Source of the DNA: DATLGB01 sp964242305
GTDB taxonomy: Bacteria > Actinomycetota > Thermoleophilia > Solirubrobacterales > Solirubrobacteraceae
Direction of reading: 5' to 3'
NCBI GenBank assembly: GCA_964242305.1
Contig: CAXTBB010000001.1
Location: forward strand, 62,001-126,000
DNA length: 64,000 nt
Part shown: one piece after another, positions 49,374 to 58,015 of the stretch
Numbering within the stretch: the stretch's first letter is position 1
How the letters are laid out: every line of letters starts with the position of its first letter
Position numbers and translations under genes: made by a program
The notes under the pieces: model-generated
The model's database searches: none
What the model was told of the DNA's origin: nothing
Seen by the model: only the letters and a program-made list of their open reading frames with translations

Positions 49374-50402
49374 TCAGTCCAGTTCGATCACGGACTTCGG
49401 GAGGGTGCTGAGCACCTGCGGCCCCTCGGCGGTGACGACGACGAGGTCCTCGATGCGCACCCCGCCCAGCCCGGGGACGTAAACGCCGGGCTCGACGGTG
49501 ACGACGTTGCCCGCCGCGAGCGTGTCCTTGGCCGCGCGCGCCAAGCGCGGGGCCTCGTGGACCTCGAGGCCCACGCCGTGCCCGAGCCCGTGGCCGAAGT
49601 GCTCGCCGTGGCCAGCGGCGGTGATGATGTCGCGGGCGACCGCGTCCACCGCCGCGCCCTCCGCCCCGACCACCGTGGCCGCCAGCGCGGCGGCCTGCGC
49701 TGCCTCGACGAGCGCAGAAAGCGTCGCCAGGGCAACCCCAACTGCGCCTGCCGCGAAGGTTCTCGTGCAATCGGAGCAGTACGCGTCGAGGCGTGCGCCG
49801 AAGTCGATCGTCACGAGCTGGCCGGTCTCGATGGGGACATCGCGCGGGGTGGCGTGGGGCGACGCGCCGTTCGCGCCCGCCGCCACGATGGTCGGGAAGG
49901 CCGGCTCGCCCCCGCCCCGGCGCATGGCGGCCTCGACGGTCAGCGCGATCTCACGCTCGGTCCGACCCGCCAACCCTCCTTGCAGTCCCTCGTTCAACGC
50001 CGCGTCGGCCAGCGCGGCCGCGGCCCGGATCGAGGCGAGCTCACCCTCGTCCTTGACCGCCCGCTCCTTCTCCACCAGCCCGCCCGCGGGCACGAGCTCA
50101 CCCGCGACGATGGTCTTGAGCTTCTCGAACTGCCGCACGGACACCTTGTGGTCCTCGAAGCCGATCCGTCCGTCGAGGCCCTTCAGGGCATCGAGGAACT
50201 GGACCGGCCCCTCCTCCTTCTCCCAACCCGGCACGTCGCGCGCGATGTAGCGCGAGTCGGTCACGAAGCGCCGCTGCCCCGGCCCGACGACGGCGAGCGC
50301 GTTCGAGCCCGCGAACCCCGTCAGGTAGCGCAGGTTGACCAGGTCGGTGACCAGCAGCGCGTCGATCCCGTCGAAGCGCGCCTCGACCCGGTCCGCTCTC
50401 AA
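49374..50402 (-). CDS. pepQ: Xaa-Pro aminopeptidase-like M24 metallopeptidase
   Basis: The 342-residue protein has an N-terminal creatinase-like domain (ALLVTDLVNLRYLTGFAGSNA) and an M24 catalytic domain with dinuclear metal ligands. These are Asp in TIDFGARLDAYCSD, Asp in DCTRTF, His in HGLGHGVGLEVHE, and Glu in VTVEPGVYV and VRIEDLVVV. TTG at 50402 overlaps the aroQ stop as TTGA. In related genomes this gene usually precedes efp-nusB, but here efp is 44 kb away. Confidence 0.9.
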   Translation of the reverse strand: MRADRVEARFDGIDALLVTDLVNLRYLTGFAGSNALAVVGPGQRRFVTDSRYIARDVPGWEKEEGPVQFLDALKGLDGRIGFEDHKVSVRQFEKLKTIVAGELVPAGGLVEKERAVKDEGELASIRAAAALADAALNEGLQGGLAGRTEREIALTVEAAMRRGGGEPAFPTIVAAGANGASPHATPRDVPIETGQLVTIDFGARLDAYCSDCTRTFAAGAVGVALATLSALVEAAQAAALAATVVGAEGAAVDAVARDIITAAGHGEHFGHGLGHGVGLEVHEAPRLARAAKDTLAAGNVVTVEPGVYVPGLGGVRIEDLVVVTAEGPQVLSTLPKSVIELD

Positions 50403-50836
50403 GCGAGTGCGTCCCTCAAGCCGGCCAGCGCGTCCCGGTAGCCGTCGGGCCCCTTCCCCCACACCGCCCCCGCGCAGACGTCGCGGATCACGGACACCGA
50501 CCGGAACGCCTCGCGCGCCGTCACGTCGGAGAGGTGGACCTCGAAGGCGGGCAGGCCGGCGATCTCGACCGCGTCGCGGATCGCCCAGGCGTAGTGCGTC
50601 CACGCCCCCGGGTTGAGGATCAGCGCGTCGGCGTAGTCGGGCGCGCGGTGGATCTCCTCGACGTAGGCGCCCTCGTGGTTGGTCTGGAAGAAGCGGACCT
50701 CGAGGTCGAGCTCACGCGCGAAGCCGGAGACGGTCCGCTCCAGCCCGTCGAGGCTGAAGTCGCCGTAGATCTCCTTCGGCCGGCGGTGGAGGACGTCGAA
50801 GTTGACGCCGTGCAAGACGGAGATGCGGTTGCGCAC
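50399..50836 (-). CDS. aroQ: Type II 3-dehydroquinate dehydratase
   Basis: The 145-residue protein converts 3-dehydroquinate to 3-dehydroshikimate in the shikimate pathway. FFQTNHEGAYVEEIHRA, ILNPGAWTHYAWAIRDA and EVHLSDVTAREAFRSVS match the type II family. The N-terminal motif is unusual: LHGVNFDVLHRR stands where most enzymes have LNGPNLNLLGxR. The catalytic tyrosine in EIYGDF is present. The start is GTG. It lies between aroKB and pepQ. Confidence 0.88.
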   Translation of the reverse strand: MRNRISVLHGVNFDVLHRRPKEIYGDFSLDGLERTVSGFARELDLEVRFFQTNHEGAYVEEIHRAPDYADALILNPGAWTHYAWAIRDAVEIAGLPAFEVHLSDVTAREAFRSVSVIRDVCAGAVWGKGPDGYRDALAGLRDALA

Positions 50837-50837
50837 G

Positions 50838-52313
50838 TCAGCGCAACTCTTCCAGAGCGGCGCGCAGGTCGCCGTCCGGCACCGGCACCCCGGTGGTCAG
50901 CGCGCCCGGCGCCTCGACCAGCACGAAGCCGACCACGCCGCCGCGGCGCTTCTTGTCGCGCCCGACCGCCTCGCGCACCCGCTCGAGGTCGACGTCGGGA
51001 TCCAGGTGCACCGGCAGCCCGCGCGCGGCCAGCAGGCGCTCGACGTCGGCGCGCAGCCCGGGCTGGTTGGACAGGGTCAGCGCGGCCAGCAGGCCAAGGC
51101 CGACCGCCTCCCCGTGCCGGTAGCGCGCGTAGCCCGTGGCGGTCTCGATGGCGTGGCCGACCGTGTGGCCGAGGTTGAGGGTCTGGCGGCGACCGGCATC
51201 GCGCTCGTCCTCGGCGACGACGCTGAGCTTGGTCCGCGCGCAGGCGACGACGACGTCGCGATCGATCTCGGTCGACGCCTGCACGCGCTTCCAGAGCGCG
51301 CCACCGGCGATCAGGGCGGTCTTCACGACCTCGGCCCAGCCGGCCGCCGCCTCCTCGTCGGGCAGGGTGGCCAGCGTGGCCGGGTCGGCCACCACGGCGA
51401 GCGGCTGGTGGTAGACCCCCGCGTAGTTCTTGCCCTCCGGGAGGTCGACGCCGGTCTTGCCCCCGTAGGCGCTGTCGACCTGGGCCACCACCGTGGTCGG
51501 GACCTGGACGACGCCGATCCCGCGCTGGTAGACGGCCGCGCAGAACCCCGCCACGTCGCCGACCACCCCGCCGCCGACGGCGACGACGTGGTCGCCGTGG
51601 CCGATCCCGGCCCGCGCCATCGCTCGCAGGACGTCCCCCGCACTGGTCAGCGTCTTGTGCTCCTCCCCGGCGGGAAGCACGTGGTCGGCGGGGCCGTAGC
51701 GCTCGGCGACATTGACGTCGGAGACGGTGAAGCCGCGACCCTCGACCGGCCGGAAGCCGCGCAATCCCTCGCCCACGAACACCGGGTAGGCGCCCGAGTC
51801 GCTCTCGGCCCACAGCAGCTTGGCCCCACCGGGCAGCCGCTGGATGGCCGGCAGCGCGTGGCGGAGGCTGTCGCGGCGGGCGGCGGGGAGGATCGCGTCG
51901 GCGATCCGCTCGTACAACGGCCCGCGCGCCGCGTGCAGCTCGTCGAAGCGCCGGCGGTCGCGGGCCAGCGGCCGGCGCCCGCCCGCCCGCTGCCAGGCGG
52001 TGTCCGAGTCGACGTCGAGCAGGACGACGGTGTGGCGCGCGAGCGCGGCCTGCACCCGGTCGGAGGTGACCGCGCCCCCGCCCAGGGACAGCACGGGCGC
52101 CTCCTCGCGCTCGAGCGCCGCGACGACGATCTCCTCCTCGCGCTCCCGGAACGCCCGCTCGCCGTGGCCGGCGAAGAAGGACTCGATGGTCTCGCCCAAC
52201 TCGCCCTCGATGAGCTGGTCGGTGTCCACGTGGCGCCCGCCGAGCTGGGCCGCGGCGGCCCGGGCCGCCGACGTCTTGCCGGCGCCCATGAAGCCGATCA
52301 GGACGAGGCTCAC
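50838..52313 (-). CDS. aroKB: Bifunctional shikimate kinase / 3-dehydroquinate synthase
   Basis: One 491-residue frame holds two enzymes. Residues 1-160 are shikimate kinase with P-loop GFMGAGKTS and SLGGGAV. Residues about 165-491 are 3-dehydroquinate synthase with GEEHKTL, AVGGGVVGDVAGF, QVPTTVVAQVDSAYGGKTGVD, KTALI and the metal-binding NLGHTVGHAIE with HGEAVGLG. The fusion joins steps 2 and 5 of the shikimate pathway. The GTG start is four bases after aroC. Confidence 0.94.
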   Translation of the reverse strand: MSLVLIGFMGAGKTSAARAAAAQLGGRHVDTDQLIEGELGETIESFFAGHGERAFREREEEIVVAALEREEAPVLSLGGGAVTSDRVQAALARHTVVLLDVDSDTAWQRAGGRRPLARDRRRFDELHAARGPLYERIADAILPAARRDSLRHALPAIQRLPGGAKLLWAESDSGAYPVFVGEGLRGFRPVEGRGFTVSDVNVAERYGPADHVLPAGEEHKTLTSAGDVLRAMARAGIGHGDHVVAVGGGVVGDVAGFCAAVYQRGIGVVQVPTTVVAQVDSAYGGKTGVDLPEGKNYAGVYHQPLAVVADPATLATLPDEEAAAGWAEVVKTALIAGGALWKRVQASTEIDRDVVVACARTKLSVVAEDERDAGRRQTLNLGHTVGHAIETATGYARYRHGEAVGLGLLAALTLSNQPGLRADVERLLAARGLPVHLDPDVDLERVREAVGRDKKRRGGVVGFVLVEAPGALTTGVPVPDGDLRAALEELR

Positions 52314-52317
52314 CGGA

Positions 52318-53481
52318 TCAGCGCTGCCAGCCGATGCGCTGCTCGTAGGCAGCGACGGCGGCGCGCACGTCGTCGATGTGGTCGCCCCCGAACTTCTCGC
52401 GGTACTCGCTGGCGAGCACGATGGCGAGCATCGCCTCCCCCACCACGCCGGCCGCCGGGACGACGGCCGAATCGGTCCGCTCGCGCAGCGCCTGGGCGGG
52501 CTGGTGGGTGGCGATGTCGACGGTGCGCAGCGGCTTGGTCAGGGTCGGCAACGGCTTGGCGGCGGCGCGGACGACCAGCGGCTCGCCGGTGGTCATGCCG
52601 CCCTCGACGCCGCCGGAGCGGTTGGTCTCCCGGTACCAGCCGCGGTCCTCGGAGTAGAAGATCTCGTCGTGCGCCTCCGAGCCCGGGCGCCCGGCGAGGT
52701 CGAACCCGTCGCCGATCCCGCAGCCCTTCACCGACTGGATGGAGAGGATGGCGGCGCCGATCTTGCCGTCGAGGCGCGTTTCCCACGAGACGTGCGAGCC
52801 GAGCCCGGGGACGAGCCCGAACGCGCGCAGCTCGAAGACGCCGCCCAGCGACTCGTTGCGCTTGCGCAGCACGTTGATCTCCTGGACCATCGCCTTGGCG
52901 ACCTCCGCGTCCAGGCAGCGGACGGGCGACTCGTCGACGGCGGCGAAGTCGGCCAGCGTCAGGTCGTCGCGCAGGTCGGCGCGGACGCTGTTGATCTGGA
53001 TGACGTGGGAGACGACCTCGACGCCGACCGCGCGCAGGAACGCCTTGGCCAGCGCCCCGCCGGCGACGCGCGCCGCCGTCTCCCGCGCCGACGCGCGCTC
53101 GAGCACGTTGCGCACGTCGGAGAACCCGAACTTCATGACGCCGGCGAGGTCGGCGTGCCCGGGGCGCGGCGTGTGCACCTCGGCGACGTCCGCCTCGACC
53201 GGCCACGGGTTCATCCGCTCCTCCCAGTTCTTGTAGTCGCGGTTGACCACGGTCAGGGAGACGGGGCCGCCCAGCGTGCGGCCGTGGCGCACGCCCGCGG
53301 TGACCTCGGCGGAGTCCTTCTCGATCTTCATCCGCCCGCCGCGGCCGTGACCGAGCTGGCGCCGGGCCATGTCGAGGTTGACCGCCGCCTGGGAGAGCTC
53401 GAGCCCGGCGGGCAGGCCCTCGACCACGCAGGTCAGGCCGGGGCCGTGGGACTCGCCGGCCGTGACAACGCGGATGGACAT
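52318..53481 (-). CDS. aroC: Chorismate synthase
   Basis: The 387-residue FMN-dependent enzyme has the signatures GESHGPGLTCVVEGLPAG, GRGGRMKIEKDSAEVTAGVRHG, RPGHADLAGVMKFG, ASARETAARVAGGALAK and GGVEGGMTTGEPLVVRAA. It makes chorismate for aromatic amino acids. It is the first gene of the aroC-aroKB-aroQ-pepQ operon. The start is ATG 53481, with a hairpin separating it from the pilus operon upstream. Confidence 0.96.
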   Translation of the reverse strand: MSIRVVTAGESHGPGLTCVVEGLPAGLELSQAAVNLDMARRQLGHGRGGRMKIEKDSAEVTAGVRHGRTLGGPVSLTVVNRDYKNWEERMNPWPVEADVAEVHTPRPGHADLAGVMKFGFSDVRNVLERASARETAARVAGGALAKAFLRAVGVEVVSHVIQINSVRADLRDDLTLADFAAVDESPVRCLDAEVAKAMVQEINVLRKRNESLGGVFELRAFGLVPGLGSHVSWETRLDGKIGAAILSIQSVKGCGIGDGFDLAGRPGSEAHDEIFYSEDRGWYRETNRSGGVEGGMTTGEPLVVRAAAKPLPTLTKPLRTVDIATHQPAQALRERTDSAVVPAAGVVGEAMLAIVLASEYREKFGGDHIDDVRAAVAAYEQRIGWQR

Positions 53482-53482
53482 T

Positions 53483-53514
53483 CGGCCGCGAAGTCTAGGA
53501 AGACGCCGCGGCCG
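53483..53514 (-). terminator. Hairpin between the pilus operon and aroC
   Basis: CGGCCGCG (53483-53490) pairs with CGCGGCCG (53507-53514), and inside the loop GTCT pairs with AGAC. The long hairpin is placed right after the pilP-like gene and two bases before the aroC start, so it probably ends pilus transcription. There is no clear U-tract. Confidence 0.55.
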
Positions 53515-53521
53515 GACCGCC

Positions 53522-54442
53522 TCAGCCGGCGGCGAGCAAGCCGGCGATGCTGGTCGCCTTGGTCACCCGCTTGGCCTGCTCGGTCCTGGGGATCTTCTTG
53601 AGCGCGCCCGCCGCCGCGTCGTAGCGCAGCGCGCCGATGCGGCCGATCAGGCCCTTGAGCTTCGTGCGGCCGTCGGCCGCGACCGCCGTGCGGGAGGCCT
53701 TGGCGGCCTTCGCGTCGGTCGTCTTCTTGACGTGGATGTCGACCAGGTCGAGCTCGTACTGCGTCTCGCCGCGGGTCAGGAACTCCGTCTCGCCCTTCTT
53801 GAGCGTCAGGGTCTGGCAGTCATCCGGAGCGGGCTCGCAGTGCCCGTCGCCGAGCACCTGAACGCCGGCGTCGATGATGAAGACGGCCGACTTGTGGTCG
53901 TCGCGCAGGCCGAGGTAGAGCGCGGCGGGGTTCGCACCGCCGGGCAGGCCGGTCAGGCGCTTGACCTCGCGCGTCTTCAAGCCGCCCGCGGCGGAGCCGA
54001 AGCGCACCTTGAGTGAGTAGAGCTCGAACGTCGGCGCGGGGGTCGGCGTGGGGGTCGCGACGGGGGTCGTGCCGCCGGTCGCCGTGTCCGAGCTGCCGCT
54101 GTCCGCGCCCGAGCCGGCGTTGACGGTCGTCGCCGCGGCGGCCGCCTCCTGCGAAGCGTCCTTCTTGACGCGGAGCAGCTGGGCGGGGCGGAACGGGTCC
54201 TTGCGGTCGCCCAGCACGGCGCGCACGCGGTCGCGCTTCTCCGCGTCGCCGACGGAGACGATGGAGTCGGTGGTGCCCTGCCCGTCGGGGATGTCGGCCG
54301 TGGAGGCCGGCAGCGACGCCGTTTTGTCGGCGGGCTTGCTCAGCAGCAACGGCACGGCGACCAGAGCGGCCACCAGCACCAGCGCGATCGGCCACAGCTT
54401 GCGCTCCATCAGCTGCCGGAAGGGATCGCCGAGTGCGTTCAT
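53522..54442 (-). CDS. PilP-like pilus assembly protein
   Basis: The 306-residue protein has one N-terminal membrane helix (LWPIALVLVAALVAVPLLLS) and an extracytoplasmic part with LGDRKDPFRPAQLL, then FELYSLKVRFG...LGLRDDHKSAVFIIDAG. This is the position and architecture of PilP, the last member of the PilMNOP inner-membrane complex. The sequence is divergent, and Gram-positive bacteria lack the PilQ partner. ATG 54442 overlaps the pilO stop (ATGA). Confidence 0.6.
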   Translation of the reverse strand: MNALGDPFRQLMERKLWPIALVLVAALVAVPLLLSKPADKTASLPASTADIPDGQGTTDSIVSVGDAEKRDRVRAVLGDRKDPFRPAQLLRVKKDASQEAAAAATTVNAGSGADSGSSDTATGGTTPVATPTPTPAPTFELYSLKVRFGSAAGGLKTREVKRLTGLPGGANPAALYLGLRDDHKSAVFIIDAGVQVLGDGHCEPAPDDCQTLTLKKGETEFLTRGETQYELDLVDIHVKKTTDAKAAKASRTAVAADGRTKLKGLIGRIGALRYDAAAGALKKIPRTEQAKRVTKATSIAGLLAAG

Positions 54443-55209
54443 CGAATGGCTCCCGTCGAGGTCGCGGTGGTGGTCGGTGGGGTCGTGGTGCCCGCCGACG
54501 TGCCGCCGGGGGCCGACGTCGAGCCTGCGCCACCGGGCGTCGCCACCGTGGCACCACCCGTCGCGCCCTCGACCGGCGACACGAGGTACGTCGTCGCCGA
54601 CACGGTCGCCTTGATGTCCGGGAAGCCGGTCGTGTCGGGCTCGAGCTTGATGCCGGTGACGGTGAGCAGGCGACCGCTCACGCGGACCTGGTCGTTGGTC
54701 GCCTTGACGAACTCGTCGAGCCGGTGGAAGAACGCGCCGAGCCGGAAGAACTGGCCCTTGAAGGTGAAGGAGAACGGCATGATCGGGAAGCCGGCGGGAC
54801 CGACCGTCGCGCCCGGGGGCAGCGCCGCGCCGGAGCCGGTGGGCGTCGCCGAGGTGGACGGCGCCGCGGCCGCGCCGCTGGCGTCGCCGAGGTCGATGGA
54901 CTCGAAGTCGACGTGCGTCGCCTTCGCGGCCTGGTCCAGTTGCACGACGAGCGAGCGCACGTCGTCGTCGCCCGGCACGGCCTTGCCGAGCCGGACCACC
55001 TGGGTGTAGGAGGACCGGTAGGACTTCTTCGCCTCGGTGTTGGAGGCCAGCAGGGAGTGAGCGGCGTCGAGGTCGGACTGCGCGGCGTCGATCTTGGCCG
55101 ACAGGTCGGAGGCCTGCTTCTGCTTCGGCTGAAGCACGAAGTGGAAGAAGCCGAAGCCGGCCACCACGAAGCCGATCGCGATGAACAGGAGGGGGTTCTT
55201 GGTAGTCAC
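54439..55209 (-). CDS. pilO: Type IV pilus inner membrane protein PilO
   Basis: The 256-residue protein has one membrane helix (LLFIAIGFVVAGFGFFHFVL), a coiled coil (SDLSAKIDAAQSDLDAAHSLL) and a ferredoxin-like domain (FPIMPFSFTFKGQFFRLGAFFHRLDEFVK), as in PilO. It would pair with PilN to align the pilus motor. The GTG start at 55209 is 13 bases after pilN. The tail is Thr/Pro/Gly-rich. Confidence 0.82.
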   Translation of the reverse strand: MTTKNPLLFIAIGFVVAGFGFFHFVLQPKQKQASDLSAKIDAAQSDLDAAHSLLASNTEAKKSYRSSYTQVVRLGKAVPGDDDVRSLVVQLDQAAKATHVDFESIDLGDASGAAAAPSTSATPTGSGAALPPGATVGPAGFPIMPFSFTFKGQFFRLGAFFHRLDEFVKATNDQVRVSGRLLTVTGIKLEPDTTGFPDIKATVSATTYLVSPVEGATGGATVATPGGAGSTSAPGGTSAGTTTPPTTTATSTGAIR

Positions 55210-55222
55210 GGTGACCGCTCGC

Positions 55223-56065
55223 TTACGGCTGGGTCGTGGTCGAGGTCGAAGCGGCCGGTGTGGTCGCCCCGCTGGAGCCGGTCGGACCGGTGGCGCCGGT
55301 CGGGCCTGCGGAGATGGCCGCGCTCGGGTTCGTTGCGGCGTTCGGGTCGGCCGCGGCGCGCTCGAAGAACACGACGAGGTCGAAGGCGGGCGGGGCGCCC
55401 TTCGGGCAGGGCTCGGTGGTGACCGCCGGGGTGGTGCCGTCGGCGGCCGGCGCCGGCGCCGGCGCGGTGGCCGCACCCGCCGTCTCGGTCACCTCGGACT
55501 TGTCCAGGGTCACCCGGGTCACACCCCGGACGTCGCGCAGCCGCGACATCAGCCGGGCCACGCTCGACTGGTCCTTGGTGCAGCCGTTGAGCTCGATGGA
55601 AGGCGCCGCGATCGCGCTGCGGATCTCCGAGCCGCCGGAGCTCGAGCCGGTGGCGCCGTCGAAGGAGGAGATGTAGACGTCGGTCGGCAGCGCGCGCGAG
55701 ACGTCATCGAGCGTCGAGGACCACGGGAAGCGGGCGTCGACGAGCCCACGCACCGTCGCGGCGCGGGAGGACGCGAGCTGGTGGAAGTCCGCGTAGGACT
55801 GCAGCGCGGTGGCCTGCTGCTTGACGACGGTGGCCTCCTGCTGGACCTGGGCGAGCTCGGTCTTCTTGTCGTTGATGCCGTTCTTGGTCGTCACCAGCAG
55901 GGCGACGGCGGCGATCGCGAAGACGAGGGCGGCGAGGATCACGTACGCACCCAGCGGGCTCTCGCCGGAGCTGGGCTTCGCGGCGGGGACGACAGGACCC
56001 TTGCCGGTCGCGCGCTGCTCGCTGGGAATGAGGTTGACGGCCTTCACAAGACCGTCTATCGGCAC
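55223..56065 (-). CDS. pilN: Type IV pilus inner membrane protein PilN
   Basis: The 280-residue protein starts AVNLIPSEQR, the conserved PilN N-terminus that binds PilM. It is followed by a membrane helix (AYVILAALVFAIAAVALLVT), a coiled coil and the fimbrial assembly domain (WSSTLDDVSRALPTDVYISSF). GTG at 56065 is the start. The C-terminus is a low-complexity Thr/Ala/Gly tail. Confidence 0.85.
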   Translation of the reverse strand: MPIDGLVKAVNLIPSEQRATGKGPVVPAAKPSSGESPLGAYVILAALVFAIAAVALLVTTKNGINDKKTELAQVQQEATVVKQQATALQSYADFHQLASSRAATVRGLVDARFPWSSTLDDVSRALPTDVYISSFDGATGSSSGGSEIRSAIAAPSIELNGCTKDQSSVARLMSRLRDVRGVTRVTLDKSEVTETAGAATAPAPAPAADGTTPAVTTEPCPKGAPPAFDLVVFFERAAADPNAATNPSAAISAGPTGATGPTGSSGATTPAASTSTTTQP

Positions 56066-56100
56066 CCCTCAGCGGGGGCTTGAGAAAGCCGCGGACGAAG

Positions 56101-56868
56101 TCAGGAGCGGGTGAAGGTGTCCAGGTACCAATCGACGATGTCGTCGCCGACATAGAGCCCGATCAGACCGCCCACAGCCAAGAACGGCCCGAACGGGATC
56201 GCCGTCTTGCGCCCCTCCCGGACCCCTTTGACCGCCATCACGCCCAGGCCGACGACGGTCCCGAGCAGGAACGCGATCAGCAACGCCGGGGCGATCGCAC
56301 GGCCGAGGAACAGCCCGAGGACGCCGGCCAGCTTGACGTCGCCGACCCCCATCCCGGACGGGTAGATCCACGCCGCGGCGAACAGGAACCCGAACGCCGC
56401 CGCGCCCGCGATCAGGTGCGCGAGCAGGTGGTCGACGTCGAAGGCGGCGGTCAGCCCGATCGCGATCGGCACCGACGGGTAGGTGATCTTGTTCGGGAGG
56501 ATGCGGTGGTCGATGTCGATGAAGGTGAGCGGCACGAGGATCAGCACCATCGCGTAGCCGATCCACTGGTCGTCGCCGGTGCCCAGGCAGATCGGCACCA
56601 TCGCCATCAGCACGGCGGTGAGCGCCTCCACGAGCGGGTAGCGGGCCGAGATCGGCGCTCCGCAGCTCCGGCAGCGCCCGCGGAGGATCAGCCACGAGAG
56701 GACGGGGACGTTGTCGTAGGGCTTGATGTGGGCCCCGCAGGACGGGCACGCCGACGGCGGCGAGACCACCGACTCGCCTCGCGGCAGCCGCCAGATGACG
56801 ACATTGAGGAAGGAGCCGATCACGGCTCCGAGGACGCCAGCGCAGAGCGCGGCTACGGCAGTGGACAT
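56101..56868 (-). CDS. pilD: Prepilin peptidase / N-methyltransferase (A24)
   Basis: The 255-residue polytopic enzyme has the cysteine tetrad of the methyltransferase part (CPSC at 41-44, CRSC at 66-69) and the two catalytic aspartates Asp118 (FIDIDHRILP) and Asp177 (GMGVGDVKLAG). It cleaves and N-methylates the prepilins encoded upstream in the same cluster. Confidence 0.95.
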   Translation of the reverse strand: MSTAVAALCAGVLGAVIGSFLNVVIWRLPRGESVVSPPSACPSCGAHIKPYDNVPVLSWLILRGRCRSCGAPISARYPLVEALTAVLMAMVPICLGTGDDQWIGYAMVLILVPLTFIDIDHRILPNKITYPSVPIAIGLTAAFDVDHLLAHLIAGAAAFGFLFAAAWIYPSGMGVGDVKLAGVLGLFLGRAIAPALLIAFLLGTVVGLGVMAVKGVREGRKTAIPFGPFLAVGGLIGLYVGDDIVDWYLDTFTRS

Positions 56869-56919
56869 CGTCGCTGGGGGTTCGGTGGGGCGCTCAGCAT
56901 CCCTGCGGGCGCCCGCGGC

Positions 56920-57978
56920 TCAGATGGAGGTGACCGCGAGGCCCGCCGCGACGGCCAGGCGAGAGGCGCCCTCGACGTGGCCCTGCTGCGCCACCGTGCG
57001 TGCCTCCACGGGCATGCCGAGGGCCGCGGCGAGCTCGTGGGCGAAGCCGGGGATGGCGGTCGCCGGGCCGGCCAGGACGGCGTGCTCGACGGTGGTCGCG
57101 TTCTGCTGCATGCGGTAGAAGTTCAGCGAGTTGCGCACCGTGTCGGCGACCTGGTGGACGCCCTCGGAGAGGACGACGCGGGCGGCACCGACGATGTCGG
57201 CGTCGCCTTCGACGCTCTCCAGCGGCTGCTCGAGCCCGACGTGGCCGAGCCACTGCTCGGCGTGCTCGGCGGTCAGGCCGCGCCGGTCGGCGAGCGACTG
57301 GGTCATGCTGTGCATGCCGCCCGTCGCCGCCCGGGTGAACAGGCAGTGCTCGCCGCTGGTGACCGCGACGTTGATGAGGCCGGAGACGTTGACGTAGAGC
57401 TTGCCCGAGTCGTCGTCCGTCAGGCGGTTGTACATCGAGCGCACGAGCGCGAAGGCCGACAGGTCGACGCCGGCGACGGTGAGCCCCGCACCGCGGACGG
57501 CCTCGAGGTAGCGCTCCACCATCTCGCGACGGACCGCCACCACGACCACCCGCGCACGGTCGCCCGCTGGGGTCGAGACGATGCCGAGCGGCTGGAAGTC
57601 GAGCACGGCCTCGTCGATGGGCATCGGGATGTGGTCGGGCGCCTCGACGCGGACCGCGGCGTCGAGCGCCTTGGCGTCGTCGAGCGCGGGCAGGTCGAGC
57701 GTGCGGACCACGATGCGCTGGTTGGCGATCCCGAGCCGGACGGACTTGGGCAGGTCGTTGGCCGACCACAGCTCCTTGAGCGCGGCCGTCAGCGCCGGCC
57801 CGTCGGAGACCTCGCCCTCGCGCAGCACGCCCGACGGCAGCGCCGCGACGGCGCCGCGCGTGACCGCGACCGCGCCGTTGACGTGCACCTCGGCGGCAGC
57901 CACGTGGGCGGGGTCGAGGTCGAGACCGACGACGGACTTGCCCGCCTTGGGGGAGCGCTTCTTGAGCGAGAGGGCCAT
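56920..57978 (-). CDS. pilM: Type IV pilus assembly ATPase-like protein PilM
   Basis: The 352-residue cytoplasmic actin-fold protein has phosphate-binding segments VVGLDLDPAHVAAAEV and LYVNVSGLINVAVTSGEHCLFTR, with AVLAGPATAIPGFAHELAAALG at the end. PilM binds the N-terminus of PilN. It stands between the minor pilin genes and pilD. Confidence 0.9.
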   Translation of the reverse strand: MALSLKKRSPKAGKSVVGLDLDPAHVAAAEVHVNGAVAVTRGAVAALPSGVLREGEVSDGPALTAALKELWSANDLPKSVRLGIANQRIVVRTLDLPALDDAKALDAAVRVEAPDHIPMPIDEAVLDFQPLGIVSTPAGDRARVVVVAVRREMVERYLEAVRGAGLTVAGVDLSAFALVRSMYNRLTDDDSGKLYVNVSGLINVAVTSGEHCLFTRAATGGMHSMTQSLADRRGLTAEHAEQWLGHVGLEQPLESVEGDADIVGAARVVLSEGVHQVADTVRNSLNFYRMQQNATTVEHAVLAGPATAIPGFAHELAAALGMPVEARTVAQQGHVEGASRLAVAAGLAVTSI

Positions 57979-58015
57979 ACAGCCAAGATCGGCCCGATCC
58001 CCCCCGCGCTTTAGC

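Noticed and set aside
57987..57999. GATCG-GCC-CGATC hairpin upstream of pilM as a terminator
   Set aside because: Only a 5-bp stem immediately before a start codon within one operon; not convincing.
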